Below are positions 27,474 to 35,786 of a DNA stretch of 64,000 bases, in pieces. The stretch is from Ancylobacter polymorphus (GTDB lineage Bacteria; Pseudomonadota; Alphaproteobacteria; Rhizobiales; Xanthobacteraceae). Position 1 is the stretch's first letter. Each line of letters opens with the position of its first letter. The stretch is taken from the NCBI RefSeq assembly GCF_030813495.1, contig NZ_JAUSUI010000003.1:434001-498000 (forward strand), in the 5' to 3' direction. The position numbers and the translations under genes are program-made. The notes below the pieces were generated by a model. The model saw nothing but the letters and a program-made list of their open reading frames with translations, ran no database searches and was not told where the DNA came from.

Positions 27474-28891
27474 GCGCGCCCATGTCCCCCGATGCCGCCG
27501 CCGCGACGCTGCTCGCCGGACCCGCCACCGACCTCGCCGCCGCCGTGCGCGAGGGGCGGGTGAGCGCGCGCGCGGTCACGCAGGCGGCGCTGGCGCGGAT
27601 CGACGCGGTCGATCCCGTGCTGAACGCCTTTACCGATGTGACGCGCGACCGCGCGCTTGCCGAGGCCGAGGCGCTCGATGCCGCCCGGGTGCGCGGGGAG
27701 ACGCTGGGGCCACTCGCCGGCGTGCCGTTCGCAGCCAAGAACCTATTCGATCTCAAGGGCCTGCCGACGCGGGCCGGGGCGAAGATCAACCGCGACCGGG
27801 CGCCTGCCGCGCGCGACGCGACGCTGGTGGAACGCATGAACGCCGCCGGGGCGGTGTGCCTCGGCGGGCTCAATATGGGCGAATATGCCTATGACTTCAC
27901 CGGCGAGAACCGGCATGACGGGCGCTCGGCCAATCCGCATGACCCGGCGCACATGTCCGGCGGCTCCTCCGGCGGCTCGGGTTCCGCGGTCGGCGGCAAG
28001 TTGGTGCCGCTGGCGCTCGGCTCCGACACCAATGGCTCGATCCGGGTGCCGTCCTCCTTCTGCGGCATTTTCGGGCTGAAGCCGACCTATGGAAGGCTGT
28101 CGCGGGCGCGCAGCTTTCCCTTTGTCGCCAGCCTCGACCATCTCGGCCCCTTCGCCCGCCATGTCGGCGACCTCGCCGCGACCTATGACGCGTTGCAGGG
28201 CCCGGATACCGAGGACCCGGCGCTGGCCGACGCGCCCTTGGCGCCCACGCTTTCCACCCTTGATTCGCCCGGCGATCTCAAGGTCGCGGTGCTCGGCGGC
28301 TGGTTCGCCCGGCAGGGAACGCCGCAGGCCTATGCGGCGGTGGCCCGCGCGGCGAAGGCGCTGGGCGCGACGCGTACGGTGGAGTTGCCGGAGGTGGAGC
28401 GGGCGCGGGCGGCGGCCTATCTCATCTCCATGGCGGAAGGGGCGGCGCTGCATGAGGGGCGGCTGCGCGCGCGCCCGCACGATTTCGACCCGGCGGTGCG
28501 CGAGCGCCTGCTGGCCGGGGCGGTGCTGCCGGCGATATGGATCGCACGGGCGCAGATCTTCCGCCGCTGGTTCCGCGAGCGGGCGCTGGAGCTGTTCGCC
28601 GATTGCGACGTGCTGATCGCGCCCTCGACCCCCGTGCCCGCGCCGCGCGGCGGCCAGACGACCTTCGTGCTCGACGGGCGGGAAATGCTGGTGCGGCCGA
28701 ATATCGGCATCTACACGCAACCCATCTCCTTCATCGGCCTGCCCGTCGCCGCGGCGCCGATCCCGACCGACGACCCGCTGCCCATCGGCGTGCAGCTCAT
28801 CGCGGCCCCCTGGCGGGAGGACAAGGCGCTGCAGGCGGCGCGGGTGCTGGAACGGGCGGGCGTCGCCCTCGCGCCGGAACCGGTGCTGTAG
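27470..28891 (+). CDS. AtzE family amidohydrolase (amidase signature enzyme)
   Basis: This 473-residue amidase-signature enzyme carries the Ser-cisSer-Lys triad at K90 (FAAKNLFD), S166 (GGSSGGSGSAVGG) and S190 (SDTNGSIR), at the same spacings as GatA. AtzE hydrolyses 1-carboxybiuret in the cyanuric acid pathway, but most chromosomal AtzEG pairs sit outside triazine clusters and their substrate is open. No cyanuric acid hydrolase, AtzH or AtzF is present in the window. It is translationally coupled to the AtzG-like gene. Confidence 0.85.
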   Translation: MSAPMSPDAAAATLLAGPATDLAAAVREGRVSARAVTQAALARIDAVDPVLNAFTDVTRDRALAEAEALDAARVRGETLGPLAGVPFAAKNLFDLKGLPTRAGAKINRDRAPAARDATLVERMNAAGAVCLGGLNMGEYAYDFTGENRHDGRSANPHDPAHMSGGSSGGSGSAVGGKLVPLALGSDTNGSIRVPSSFCGIFGLKPTYGRLSRARSFPFVASLDHLGPFARHVGDLAATYDALQGPDTEDPALADAPLAPTLSTLDSPGDLKVAVLGGWFARQGTPQAYAAVARAAKALGATRTVELPEVERARAAAYLISMAEGAALHEGRLRARPHDFDPAVRERLLAGAVLPAIWIARAQIFRRWFRERALELFADCDVLIAPSTPVPAPRGGQTTFVLDGREMLVRPNIGIYTQPISFIGLPVAAAPIPTDDPLPIGVQLIAAPWREDKALQAARVLERAGVALAPEPVL

Positions 28892-28900
28892 GTCTCAGTC

Positions 28901-29668
28901 TCAGTCGCGGCGGAAGGCGATATTGGCGATGAAGCCGACGGTGAGCGCCATCAGCGCGGTGGCGAGGCCGTAGAGCCAGGGATAATCCTGCGCGGTGATG
29001 GCCACCGTCTGCTCGAAATCGACCTTCGCCACTTCCAGCGGCAGCGTCCCCTGACCGGCGAGGGCGCCGCCGTTGAAGGTCTTCACCACCACCTCATAGG
29101 CGCCGATGGGGGCGGTGCCGGGAATGGGAATGGTGGCGCGAAACACGTTCGGGGCGATGAACTCCACCCCGGCCGGGCGCTCGAAATACAGCCCCTGCGC
29201 CTGTTTCACCCGCAGAAAAGCCTGCCGGAACGGGTCTTGCGGCACCACATCGGCATAGTCCGAACCGATGCGCTGCAGCAGCCGGTTATTGTCCAGCCCC
29301 GCCTGTTCCCAGCGCAGCGTCTCCGCATCGGCCATGTCAGCCGGCGGGCGGTTGGCCAGCACGGCGAGATAGGAAGGGGCGGCGAGGAAGCTGCGGCCGT
29401 CCACATTCACCCACAGGCCGAAGCGCCGCTCCTTGCGCCAGGTGGTGAAGCTCTCGCGGGGGCCCCGCACGGTGACGACGACATCGGGCGAAGCGGACGG
29501 CGCCACCACGCCGGGATCGATGACGCCGAACAGCACCAGCGTGTCGCCGGTGAAGTTCGAGGTGATGGTGACGCGGGCCTTGGACAGCGACAGCACCAGT
29601 TCCGCCCGCGCCGGCGTGCCGGCGAGGAGCAGCAGGAGGGCGAGAAGCGATGCGGCCATCCCCCTCAT
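28901..29668 (-). CDS. TIGR02186-type membrane-anchored periplasmic protein
   Basis: This 255-residue protein has a signal peptide ending TPARA-ELV, a beta-rich periplasmic part (LSKARVTITSNFTGDTLVLFGV) and one C-terminal membrane helix (WLYGLATALMALTVGFIANIAF). I recognise it as the alphaproteobacterial TIGR02186 family, which is almost always encoded beside a TauE/SafE transporter. Here the start overlaps the TauE/SafE stop by four bases. Its function is unknown, probably an accessory to that transporter. Confidence 0.85.
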   Translation of the reverse strand: MRGMAASLLALLLLLAGTPARAELVLSLSKARVTITSNFTGDTLVLFGVIDPGVVAPSASPDVVVTVRGPRESFTTWRKERRFGLWVNVDGRSFLAAPSYLAVLANRPPADMADAETLRWEQAGLDNNRLLQRIGSDYADVVPQDPFRQAFLRVKQAQGLYFERPAGVEFIAPNVFRATIPIPGTAPIGAYEVVVKTFNGGALAGQGTLPLEVAKVDFEQTVAITAQDYPWLYGLATALMALTVGFIANIAFRRD

Positions 29669-30591
29669 CGTGCCGCCTCGTCGATCGAGACGGCGTAGAG
29701 GTCCGCCGGGGTGACGATCTGGTCCACCGCCACGCGCAGGCCGACGGCGAGCACCAGCAGGCCGAGCAGCAGGCGCAGCTTTTCCGCCCGCATCGCCTGC
29801 CCGGCGCGGGCGCCGAACTGCGCCCCGATGGTGCCGCCGACCATCAGCACCAGGCCAAGCACCGCATCGACCGTCTGGTTCAGCACGGCGTGCATGAGGA
29901 TGGCGGCGGTCATCGTCACGAGCGTCAGCATGAGCGCCGTGGCGATGGAGGTCAGCGTCGGCACGCGCAGGAGATAGATCAGCGCCGGCACGAGCAGGAA
30001 GCCGCCGCCAATGCCCATCAGCGCGCCGAGAAAGCCGATGGCGAAGCCGATCGTCACCACGGGAATGACCGAGACATAGATGCGCGACTGGCGGAAGCGC
30101 ATCTTCAACGGCATGCGCAGAAACCAGGGATGCGCCCCCGGCCGCTTCACCTGCGCCTTCTCGCCCCGCCATTCGCGCAGCAGGGCGCGCAGGCTTTCCG
30201 CCACCATCAGCGAGCCGATGGTGCCGAGCAGGACGATATAGGTGACGGCGATGACGAGATCGAGCTGGCCGAGCTGGCGCAGCAGCATGAAGCTGACGAC
30301 GCCGGCCAGCGTGCCGGTGAGGCCGCCGGCCAGCAGCACAAGCCCCAGGCGGACATCCACCAACCCCCGTCGCAAATAGGTGAGCGTGCCGGAAAAGGAC
30401 GAGGCGGCCATGTGGGTGGAGACGCTCGCCACCGCCACGGCCGGCGGCACGCCGAGGAAAATGAGCAGCGGCGTCATCAGGAACCCGCCGCCGACGCCGA
30501 ACATGCCGGAGATAAAGCCGACCGCGATCCCCAGCGCCAGAAGCGTGAAGATGTTCACCGGCAGTTCCGCTATCGGCAGATAGATCGTCAC
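29665..30591 (-). CDS. Sulfite exporter TauE/SafE family protein
   Basis: This 308-residue polytopic protein of about eight helices has two internal repeats, each with a glycine-rich motif: GFISGMFGVGGGFLMTPLLIFLG and GFLGALMGIGGGFLLVPALIYLL. Family members export sulfite, sulfoacetate or similar small organic anions. The paired TIGR02186 gene overlaps its 3' end. No sulfur-metabolism genes adjoin it, so the substrate is open. Confidence 0.88.
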   Translation of the reverse strand: MTIYLPIAELPVNIFTLLALGIAVGFISGMFGVGGGFLMTPLLIFLGVPPAVAVASVSTHMAASSFSGTLTYLRRGLVDVRLGLVLLAGGLTGTLAGVVSFMLLRQLGQLDLVIAVTYIVLLGTIGSLMVAESLRALLREWRGEKAQVKRPGAHPWFLRMPLKMRFRQSRIYVSVIPVVTIGFAIGFLGALMGIGGGFLLVPALIYLLRVPTLTSIATALMLTLVTMTAAILMHAVLNQTVDAVLGLVLMVGGTIGAQFGARAGQAMRAEKLRLLLGLLVLAVGLRVAVDQIVTPADLYAVSIDEAAR

Positions 30592-30924
30592 GGGCAGATC
30601 CGGCAGCGTCGGGGCCTCACCGAGCCCATGGACAGCCCATAGCAGGATTCGGCCGGCAAGGGTTTAACGCCGGTGCGAACCGGGCGGCGGCCATCGGGGC
30701 GGGTAGGGCGGTTCTGTAATACATTATGCGCGATAATGCTTGGTTTCTTCTTGAGGCAACTGTAGTATCGGGCTGTTGAACTGGCTTGCTTGGTAAAAAT
30801 TTTTGGCCGCGAAGGTCATTTCAGGCCAGATGGGCCAGTATTGCTGACTTAACGTTCAGTGAGGTCGTGCTAGCGTGCCGCGGCAACGGACCCGAACGAG
30901 GTCCGGCATCCTAGGAGGAACCCC
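30592..30924 (+). promoter_or_regulatory. 333-bp intergenic region upstream of the PQQ sugar dehydrogenase
   Basis: This gap between divergent genes is markedly more AT-rich from about 30710 to 30860 than its surroundings. It contains a palindrome, CATTATGCGCGATAATG (30722-30738, six-base arms), that could be an operator, and runs such as GGTAAAAATTTTTGG. I could not fix a single promoter hexamer pair with confidence. The downstream gene has a strong TAGGAGGAACCCC ribosome site. No small ORF is convincing here. Confidence 0.45.
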
Positions 30925-32205
30925 ATGTCTCTTTTCCGGCGCGGTTCGCGGACCGCGGCGCTGCTCGCCACCACCATGTTCGCGGGCGCGGTGATGCTGT
31001 CGGCTTCGGCCCAGGCCCAGTCGACCGACAACATGCAGAAGCTCTCGAATTTCCAGCAGACCGGCGCCTCCATGGAAATGGAAACGGTGCCGCAGACCGG
31101 CCCGCGCGTCGATGCGTTCAACAAGACGCTGGCCGGCATCAAGCTGCCGGACGGCTTCAAGATTTCGCTCTATGCCATCGTGCCGGACGCGCGCGAGATG
31201 GCGGTGGGGCCGACCACCGGCGTCGTCTTCGTCGGCACCCGCAAGTCGAAAGTATGGGCGGTGACCGACCGCGACAAGGACCGCGTCGCCGACGAGGTGA
31301 AGGTCTTCGCACCCTCCATCCAGTTCAAGCTGCCGAACGGCGTGTGCTTCTCCAAGGACGGCTTCCTGTTCGTCGCCGAACAAAACCGCGTCCTGCTCTT
31401 CCCCGCCGCCGAATTCTTCTATGAAGGGCCGGATGTCGCGGCATTCGAGGTGGTGAAGCAGGGCGATCTCATTCCGGCCGCCGAGGAATCCTACAACCAC
31501 ACCGCCCGCGTCTGCCGCATCGGGCCGGATGACAAGCTCTACATCACGCTCGGCCAGCCCTTCAACGTCTTCGCGCCGGAGAAATACGACCTGTACAAGA
31601 AGACGGGCATTGGCGGCATCGTGCGGATGGACCGCGACGGCAAGAACCGCGAAGTCTATGCGTGGGGTATCCGCAATTCGGTGGGCATGGACTTCAACCC
31701 GAAGGACAAGACCCTCTGGTTCACCGACAACCAGGTTGACGGCATGGGTGACACCATTCCGCCGGGCGAACTGAATCGCGCAATCAAGCCCGGCCAGACC
31801 TTCGGCTTCCCCTATTTCGGCGGCGGCAATGTCCGCACCGTCGAATATAAGGACCAGACGCCGCCGGCCGATTCCGTGCCGCCCGAAGTCGAGATGGAAG
31901 CGCATGCCGCCGATCTCGGCATGACCTTCTACACCGGCAAGCAGTTCCCGGCGAAATATAAGGGCGGGATCTTCTCGGTCCAGCACGGCTCGTGGAACCG
32001 CACCGATCCGGTCGGGGCGCGGGTGATGTTCACCACGCTGAACGAGGACGGCACCGCCGCCAAGACCGAGCCCTTCGCCGAGGGCTGGCTGGTCGATGGG
32101 GAATATCTCGGCCGTCCGGCCTCCGTGGCGCAGCTGAACGACGGCTCGCTGCTGGTGGCGGACGATACGTCGGGCGCGATCTACCGCATCTCCTACGAGA
32201 AGTAA
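30925..32205 (+). CDS. PQQ-dependent sugar dehydrogenase-like protein (sorbosone dehydrogenase type)
   Basis: This 426-residue secreted protein has a signal peptide ending SASAQA-QST near residue 32. The body shows the six-bladed propeller pattern of soluble glucose/sorbosone dehydrogenases: GIKLPDGFKISLYA, VGTRKSKVWAV, LPNGVCFSKDGFLFVAE and YAWGIRNSVGMDFNPKD, with FTDNQVDGMGD. It would oxidise an aldose or similar sugar in the periplasm using PQQ. A small class I cytochrome c gene follows within 70 bases and is a likely electron acceptor. No pqq biosynthesis genes are in the window. Confidence 0.88.
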   Translation: MSLFRRGSRTAALLATTMFAGAVMLSASAQAQSTDNMQKLSNFQQTGASMEMETVPQTGPRVDAFNKTLAGIKLPDGFKISLYAIVPDAREMAVGPTTGVVFVGTRKSKVWAVTDRDKDRVADEVKVFAPSIQFKLPNGVCFSKDGFLFVAEQNRVLLFPAAEFFYEGPDVAAFEVVKQGDLIPAAEESYNHTARVCRIGPDDKLYITLGQPFNVFAPEKYDLYKKTGIGGIVRMDRDGKNREVYAWGIRNSVGMDFNPKDKTLWFTDNQVDGMGDTIPPGELNRAIKPGQTFGFPYFGGGNVRTVEYKDQTPPADSVPPEVEMEAHAADLGMTFYTGKQFPAKYKGGIFSVQHGSWNRTDPVGARVMFTTLNEDGTAAKTEPFAEGWLVDGEYLGRPASVAQLNDGSLLVADDTSGAIYRISYEK

Positions 32206-32275
32206 GCGGCCGTGCCTCATCGCCCCTGCGCCGGGAGACGGGCGCGGGGGCCCTTTCTCTTGCCGGGAATCGTCA

Positions 32276-32608
32276 ATGAAACGCATGTTTTGCGTGCCGC
32301 TGCTGATGGCGGCGGCACTCGGCGTTACCCCCGCTTTGGCGCAGGACGCCAAGGCGGGGCGCGCCAAGGCTTCGGCCCAATGCGCGGTCTGTCACGGCAT
32401 GGACGGCATCGCCCAATTGCCGACGGCGGCCAATCTTGCGGGACAGCAGGAAGTCTATCTCGTCAAGGCGCTGGAGGATTTCCGCGCCGGCCGCCGCGTC
32501 AACGAGATGATGACGGTGGTGTCCAAGGACCTGACCGACGCCGACATCGCCAATCTCGCGGCGTGGTACGGCTCGATCAAGATCACCGTGCAACTGCCGG
32601 CGCGTTGA
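32276..32608 (+). CDS. Small periplasmic class I cytochrome c
   Basis: This 110-residue cytochrome has a signal peptide ending PALA-QDA and a single haem motif C36-AVC-H40. A methionine pair in NEMMTVVSKDL may supply the distal ligand. The pattern resembles cytochrome c4/c553-type domains (LAGQQEVYLVKALEDFRAGRR). Immediately following the PQQ dehydrogenase, it is the probable route for electrons to the respiratory chain. The ribosome site is weak (CCGGGAATC). Confidence 0.9.
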   Translation: MKRMFCVPLLMAAALGVTPALAQDAKAGRAKASAQCAVCHGMDGIAQLPTAANLAGQQEVYLVKALEDFRAGRRVNEMMTVVSKDLTDADIANLAAWYGSIKITVQLPAR

Positions 32609-32640
32609 GCGTCGGGTCGACCCCGGGGCGGATGCCGCGC

Positions 32641-32742
32641 GCGAGCGTTTTCGAGCGAAGTGGATACCGGTTCGCGTGAAGAAAACGCGAAGAACAAGGA
32701 ATAAGATCATTTCACTGTTTCCGTGAAACAGTGAAATGATCT
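32641..32742 (+). repeat. Dispersed repeat, family A, copy 2 (core plus perfect hairpin)
   Basis: It begins GCGAGCGTTTTCGAGCGAAG, shares the CCGGTTCGCGTGAAGAAAACGCG core with the copy at 7148-7250, and ends in a perfect hairpin: arms at 32704-32721 and 32725-32742 (AGATCATTTCACTGTTTC and its complement) around a three-base CGT loop. The hairpin sequence is unrelated to that of copy 1. It lies between the convergent cytochrome c and pyroglutamyl-peptidase genes. Confidence 0.78.
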
Positions 32743-32773
32743 GAGCGGTGTCCGCCCTTTCTTTCCCCGTCGC

Positions 32774-33424
32774 TCAGGCGCGCAGGCGGCTCTGCCGGAA
32801 CTGCGCCAGCAGCGCGACGAGCAGTGCTTCCAGCCCTCGCGCCAGCTGCGGCAACGCGAGCCGGCCGGGACGCGGCAGCGGCACATGCACGAACACCGCA
32901 AGCCGCGGGCCGCCATCGGCGCGACGGCCGGCGCGCGCCCAGCCATAGGCGCGGAAGGTCAGCGCGTTGCAGACATAGCGGCCGGCATGGCGGGAGAGAT
33001 GGGCGGGGACGCCGGCCGCGCGCAGCGCCGCCAGCAGCGGGGCCGGGCGGGCGGTCAGCGCCCGTTGCGCCGGTGCGCCGGGCTCCAGCACGCCCGAGGC
33101 CGGACGGCAGCCGGCGGCATCGGGAAACGCGCCCGTCGCCTTGCGGCCGACGATTTCGATCGAGACAAGCCGGCGCCGGGCGGCGACGCCCAGCATCAGC
33201 ACAATATCCGGCTGGGTTCGTGCGAGCAGGGCGGGGAAGCCGGCGGCCTCGTCCCAGCGGGTGGCGAGCAGGAGCAACTCGGTCGCGGCGCCCGCGGCCG
33301 GACGGCTGCGCGCGAGGCGGCGGGCCAGCTTGGCGGACGGATTGGCCGGCATGCCGGGAAAGCGGCCGAAGCCTGTGACCAGCAGGCGCGGGAGAGCCGG
33401 AGCCTTCGCCCGTCCGGCGCGCAT
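32774..33424 (-). CDS. Pyroglutamyl-peptidase I-like protein (C15 family)
   Basis: This 216-residue cytosolic cysteine peptidase-like protein would remove N-terminal pyroglutamate. The LLVTGFGRFPGMPANPS start, a glutamate in VSIEIVGRK, the cysteine in GRYVCNALTF and the histidine in AVFVHVPL correspond to the Glu-Cys-His triad of C15 enzymes. Overall similarity is limited and the chain is Ala/Arg-rich. Its start ATG shares a base with the stop of the upstream response-regulator gene (TGATG), so translation is probably coupled. Confidence 0.75.
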   Translation of the reverse strand: MRAGRAKAPALPRLLVTGFGRFPGMPANPSAKLARRLARSRPAAGAATELLLLATRWDEAAGFPALLARTQPDIVLMLGVAARRRLVSIEIVGRKATGAFPDAAGCRPASGVLEPGAPAQRALTARPAPLLAALRAAGVPAHLSRHAGRYVCNALTFRAYGWARAGRRADGGPRLAVFVHVPLPRPGRLALPQLARGLEALLVALLAQFRQSRLRA

Positions 33425-33810
33425 CAGGCCGCGCGCGCCTCCAGCGCCCGCGCCAGGGCGCCCTCGAGATCGGCCAGCTGGAACGGCTTGTTCAGCACCG
33501 GGCATTTGCGCCAGGCCGCGTCGATGGCGCTGTCATTATAGCCGGTGGAGAAAACGATCGGGATGCCGTGACGGGCGATCGCCTCGGCAATGTCGTAGCT
33601 GTGGCGCGTGCCGAGATTGAGGTCGAGCATGGCGACATCGATCTCTTCATGGCGCGCGGCGACGAAGTTCAACGCATCGTCGAAGCGCGATTCATTGCCG
33701 ACGACGGTGGCGCCCAGTTCCTCAAGCATGCCCTCGATCATCATTGCGACGAGCGTCTCGTCCTCGACCACGAAGACGCGCTGGCCCGACAGCGTGGGCT
33801 GATCCTGCAT
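33424..33810 (-). CDS. Single-domain response regulator (CheY-like receiver)
   Basis: This 128-residue receiver domain has no output domain. The phospho-acceptor is D63 (VAMLDLNLG), the acidic pair is E16/D17, T89 lies in IVFSTGYND and the conserved lysine is K108 in LNKPF. All core residues are present. Such stand-alone receivers often relay phosphate from HWE-type kinases in Hyphomicrobiales, but no kinase gene lies nearby. The gene overlaps the pyroglutamyl-peptidase start by one base. Confidence 0.9.
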   Translation of the reverse strand: MQDQPTLSGQRVFVVEDETLVAMMIEGMLEELGATVVGNESRFDDALNFVAARHEEIDVAMLDLNLGTRHSYDIAEAIARHGIPIVFSTGYNDSAIDAAWRKCPVLNKPFQLADLEGALARALEARAA

Positions 33811-33917
33811 GATGATGTATCACTCCTTCTGGTCGGGCTTGCCTGTCCGGTGCCGACCAGCAACCGTCGCCATTTTGAATATTCTTCCCTCATTTCGGCT
33901 TTTTTGCGAGTCCGGCC

Positions 33918-34919
33918 TTACAGTTCCGGCCAGCCGAACAGATCGGCGATCTTCGCGGCGCCGAGCGTGGGGGACAGTGCGCCCGCCGCCACGGCCTGTT
34001 CGATCGCCGGAAGTTGCGCCCGCAGCGCCGGGGCGCGGCGAAGCGCCTCGCGCACCCGCTCGTCGAACAGGGTCCACATCCATTTCACCTGCTGGCCGCT
34101 GCGGCGCGCAGAAAAGGCCCCCGCCTGCGTCGCGCGATCGCGATGCGACACCACCGTCGCCCACAACGCATCTATCCCCTCGCCGGTAAGGCCGGAATAG
34201 GTGAGCACCGGCACCGACCAGAACGGTTCGCGCCCACCCAGCACATGCAGCGCCGCGCGGTACTCCCCCGCCGCCGCCTTGGCACGGGCGAGATTGGCGC
34301 CGTCCGCCTTGTTGACGGCGACGATATCGGCCAGTTCGATGATGCCCTTCTTGATGCCCTGCAATTCATCGCCGGCGCCGGGCAGCATGAGCACGAGAAA
34401 GGTGTCGGTCATGTCAGCCACCGCGGTTTCCGACTGGCCGACGCCGACCGTCTCCACCAGCACCACGTCATAGCCCGCCGCCTCGCACAGCAGCAGGGTC
34501 TCGCGGGTGCGCGCCGCGACCCCGCCGAGCGTTCCTCCGGCCGGGGAGGGGCGGATGAAGGCGCGCTCCTCCAGCGACAGGCGGGCCATGCGCGTCTTGT
34601 CGCCGAGGATGGAGCCGCCGGTGCGGGTGGAGGAGGGGTCCACCGCCAGCACCGCCACCCGGTGCCCCCGGGCGATGAGATGGCTGCCGAGCGAATCGAT
34701 GGTGGTCGACTTGCCGACCCCCGGCACGCCGGTGATGCCGAGGCGCAGGGCGCGCCCGGTCTGCGGCAGCAGCGCCTGCAACAGCTCGCCCGCCAGCGCG
34801 CGATGCGCCGGCTTGCGCGATTCCACCAGCGTGATCGCCCGCGCGAGCGTGGCGCGGTGGCCGGAACGGACACCCTCAATGAGCGCGTCGAGTGCGGGCA
34901 GCGGGGCGGCGTGCGTCAC
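33918..34919 (-). CDS. meaB: Methylmalonyl-CoA mutase-associated GTPase MeaB
   Basis: MeaB is the G3E-class GTPase that protects and reloads the B12-dependent methylmalonyl-CoA mutase. The 333-residue protein has Walker A GVPGVGKST at 64-72, LAVDPSSTRTGGSILGDKTRM, VETVGVGQSE and the NKADG base-specificity motif. The start is GTG at 34919, one base after the preceding aminotransferase stop. The mutase gene itself is not in the window. It shares a tightly packed cluster with the aminotransferase and the M20 peptidase, which suits branched-chain amino acid catabolism via propionyl-CoA. Confidence 0.93.
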   Translation of the reverse strand: MTHAAPLPALDALIEGVRSGHRATLARAITLVESRKPAHRALAGELLQALLPQTGRALRLGITGVPGVGKSTTIDSLGSHLIARGHRVAVLAVDPSSTRTGGSILGDKTRMARLSLEERAFIRPSPAGGTLGGVAARTRETLLLCEAAGYDVVLVETVGVGQSETAVADMTDTFLVLMLPGAGDELQGIKKGIIELADIVAVNKADGANLARAKAAAGEYRAALHVLGGREPFWSVPVLTYSGLTGEGIDALWATVVSHRDRATQAGAFSARRSGQQVKWMWTLFDERVREALRRAPALRAQLPAIEQAVAAGALSPTLGAAKIADLFGWPEL

Positions 34920-34920
34920 C

Positions 34921-35781
34921 TCAGGAATGGGCGAACTCCCAATAGAGTTCGCGGGCGCGGCGATAGACCGGGCCGGGCTGGAGGTCGCGGTCCTCGATCC
35001 GCGTTACCGGCGTCACCTTGGAATAATTGCCGGTCGAGAAGATTTCGTCCGCCTCCAGGAAGTCGCGCCAGGTGAGCGCGGATTCCACCACCTCGATGCC
35101 TGCCTCCCGCAGCAGATTCGCCGTGCGGGTGCGGGTGATGCCGGCGAGGAAGGTGCCGTTCGGCGCCGGAGTGAAGGCCACCCCGTCCTTGGCGAGGAAG
35201 ACATTGGCGGTGGCGAGCTCGGCGACATTGCCCAGCATGTCGCACAGCACCGCATTGTCGAAGCCGCGCGCATGCGCCTCGACCAGCGCGCGGGCGTTGT
35301 TGGGGTAGAGGCAGCCGGCCTTGGCGTCGGTGACGGCGCATTCGATGGTCGGCCGGCGGTAGCGCGACAGGGTGATCGCCGTGCCGTGGTCGGGGCTCGG
35401 TATGCCGGCCTCATAGAGGCTGAGGCACCAGCGGGTGGATTCCGGGTCGGCATCCACCGTCCGCGCGCCGGGATATTCGGCCCAGTACATCGGGCGGATA
35501 TAGAGCGCGGCGCCGGGCGCGAAGCGCTTCACGCCCTGATGCGCCAGCTCGACCCATTTCTCCACCGAGACGAGCGGTTTCAGCCCCATCGCGAGCGCCG
35601 AGCGGTTGACCCGCGCGCAGTGCAGGTCGAGGTCCGGCGTCACCCCCTCAAAGGCGCGGGCGCCGTCGAACACCGAGGTGCCGAGCCAGGTGGCATGGCT
35701 GCGTACGCCCAGGATCGGGATATTGCCCTCCTGCCAGGTGCCGTTGAAGAAGGTCCAGGTCTGCGTCCAGTGATGCGACAT
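34921..35781 (-). CDS. Branched-chain amino acid aminotransferase (class IV PLP enzyme)
   Basis: This 286-residue fold-type IV aminotransferase has the PLP-binding lysine at K154 (TDAKAGCLYPNNARAL). The family pattern continues through NVAELATANVFLAKDGV and FLAGITRTRTANLLRE, which places the phosphate-binding residues. It catalyses reversible transamination of leucine, isoleucine or valine with 2-oxoglutarate; a D-amino acid or other class IV substrate cannot be excluded. It lies between M20 peptidase and meaB, with five bases and one base between them. Confidence 0.88.
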   Translation of the reverse strand: MSHHWTQTWTFFNGTWQEGNIPILGVRSHATWLGTSVFDGARAFEGVTPDLDLHCARVNRSALAMGLKPLVSVEKWVELAHQGVKRFAPGAALYIRPMYWAEYPGARTVDADPESTRWCLSLYEAGIPSPDHGTAITLSRYRRPTIECAVTDAKAGCLYPNNARALVEAHARGFDNAVLCDMLGNVAELATANVFLAKDGVAFTPAPNGTFLAGITRTRTANLLREAGIEVVESALTWRDFLEADEIFSTGNYSKVTPVTRIEDRDLQPGPVYRRARELYWEFAHS

Positions 35782-35786
35782 GTCCG

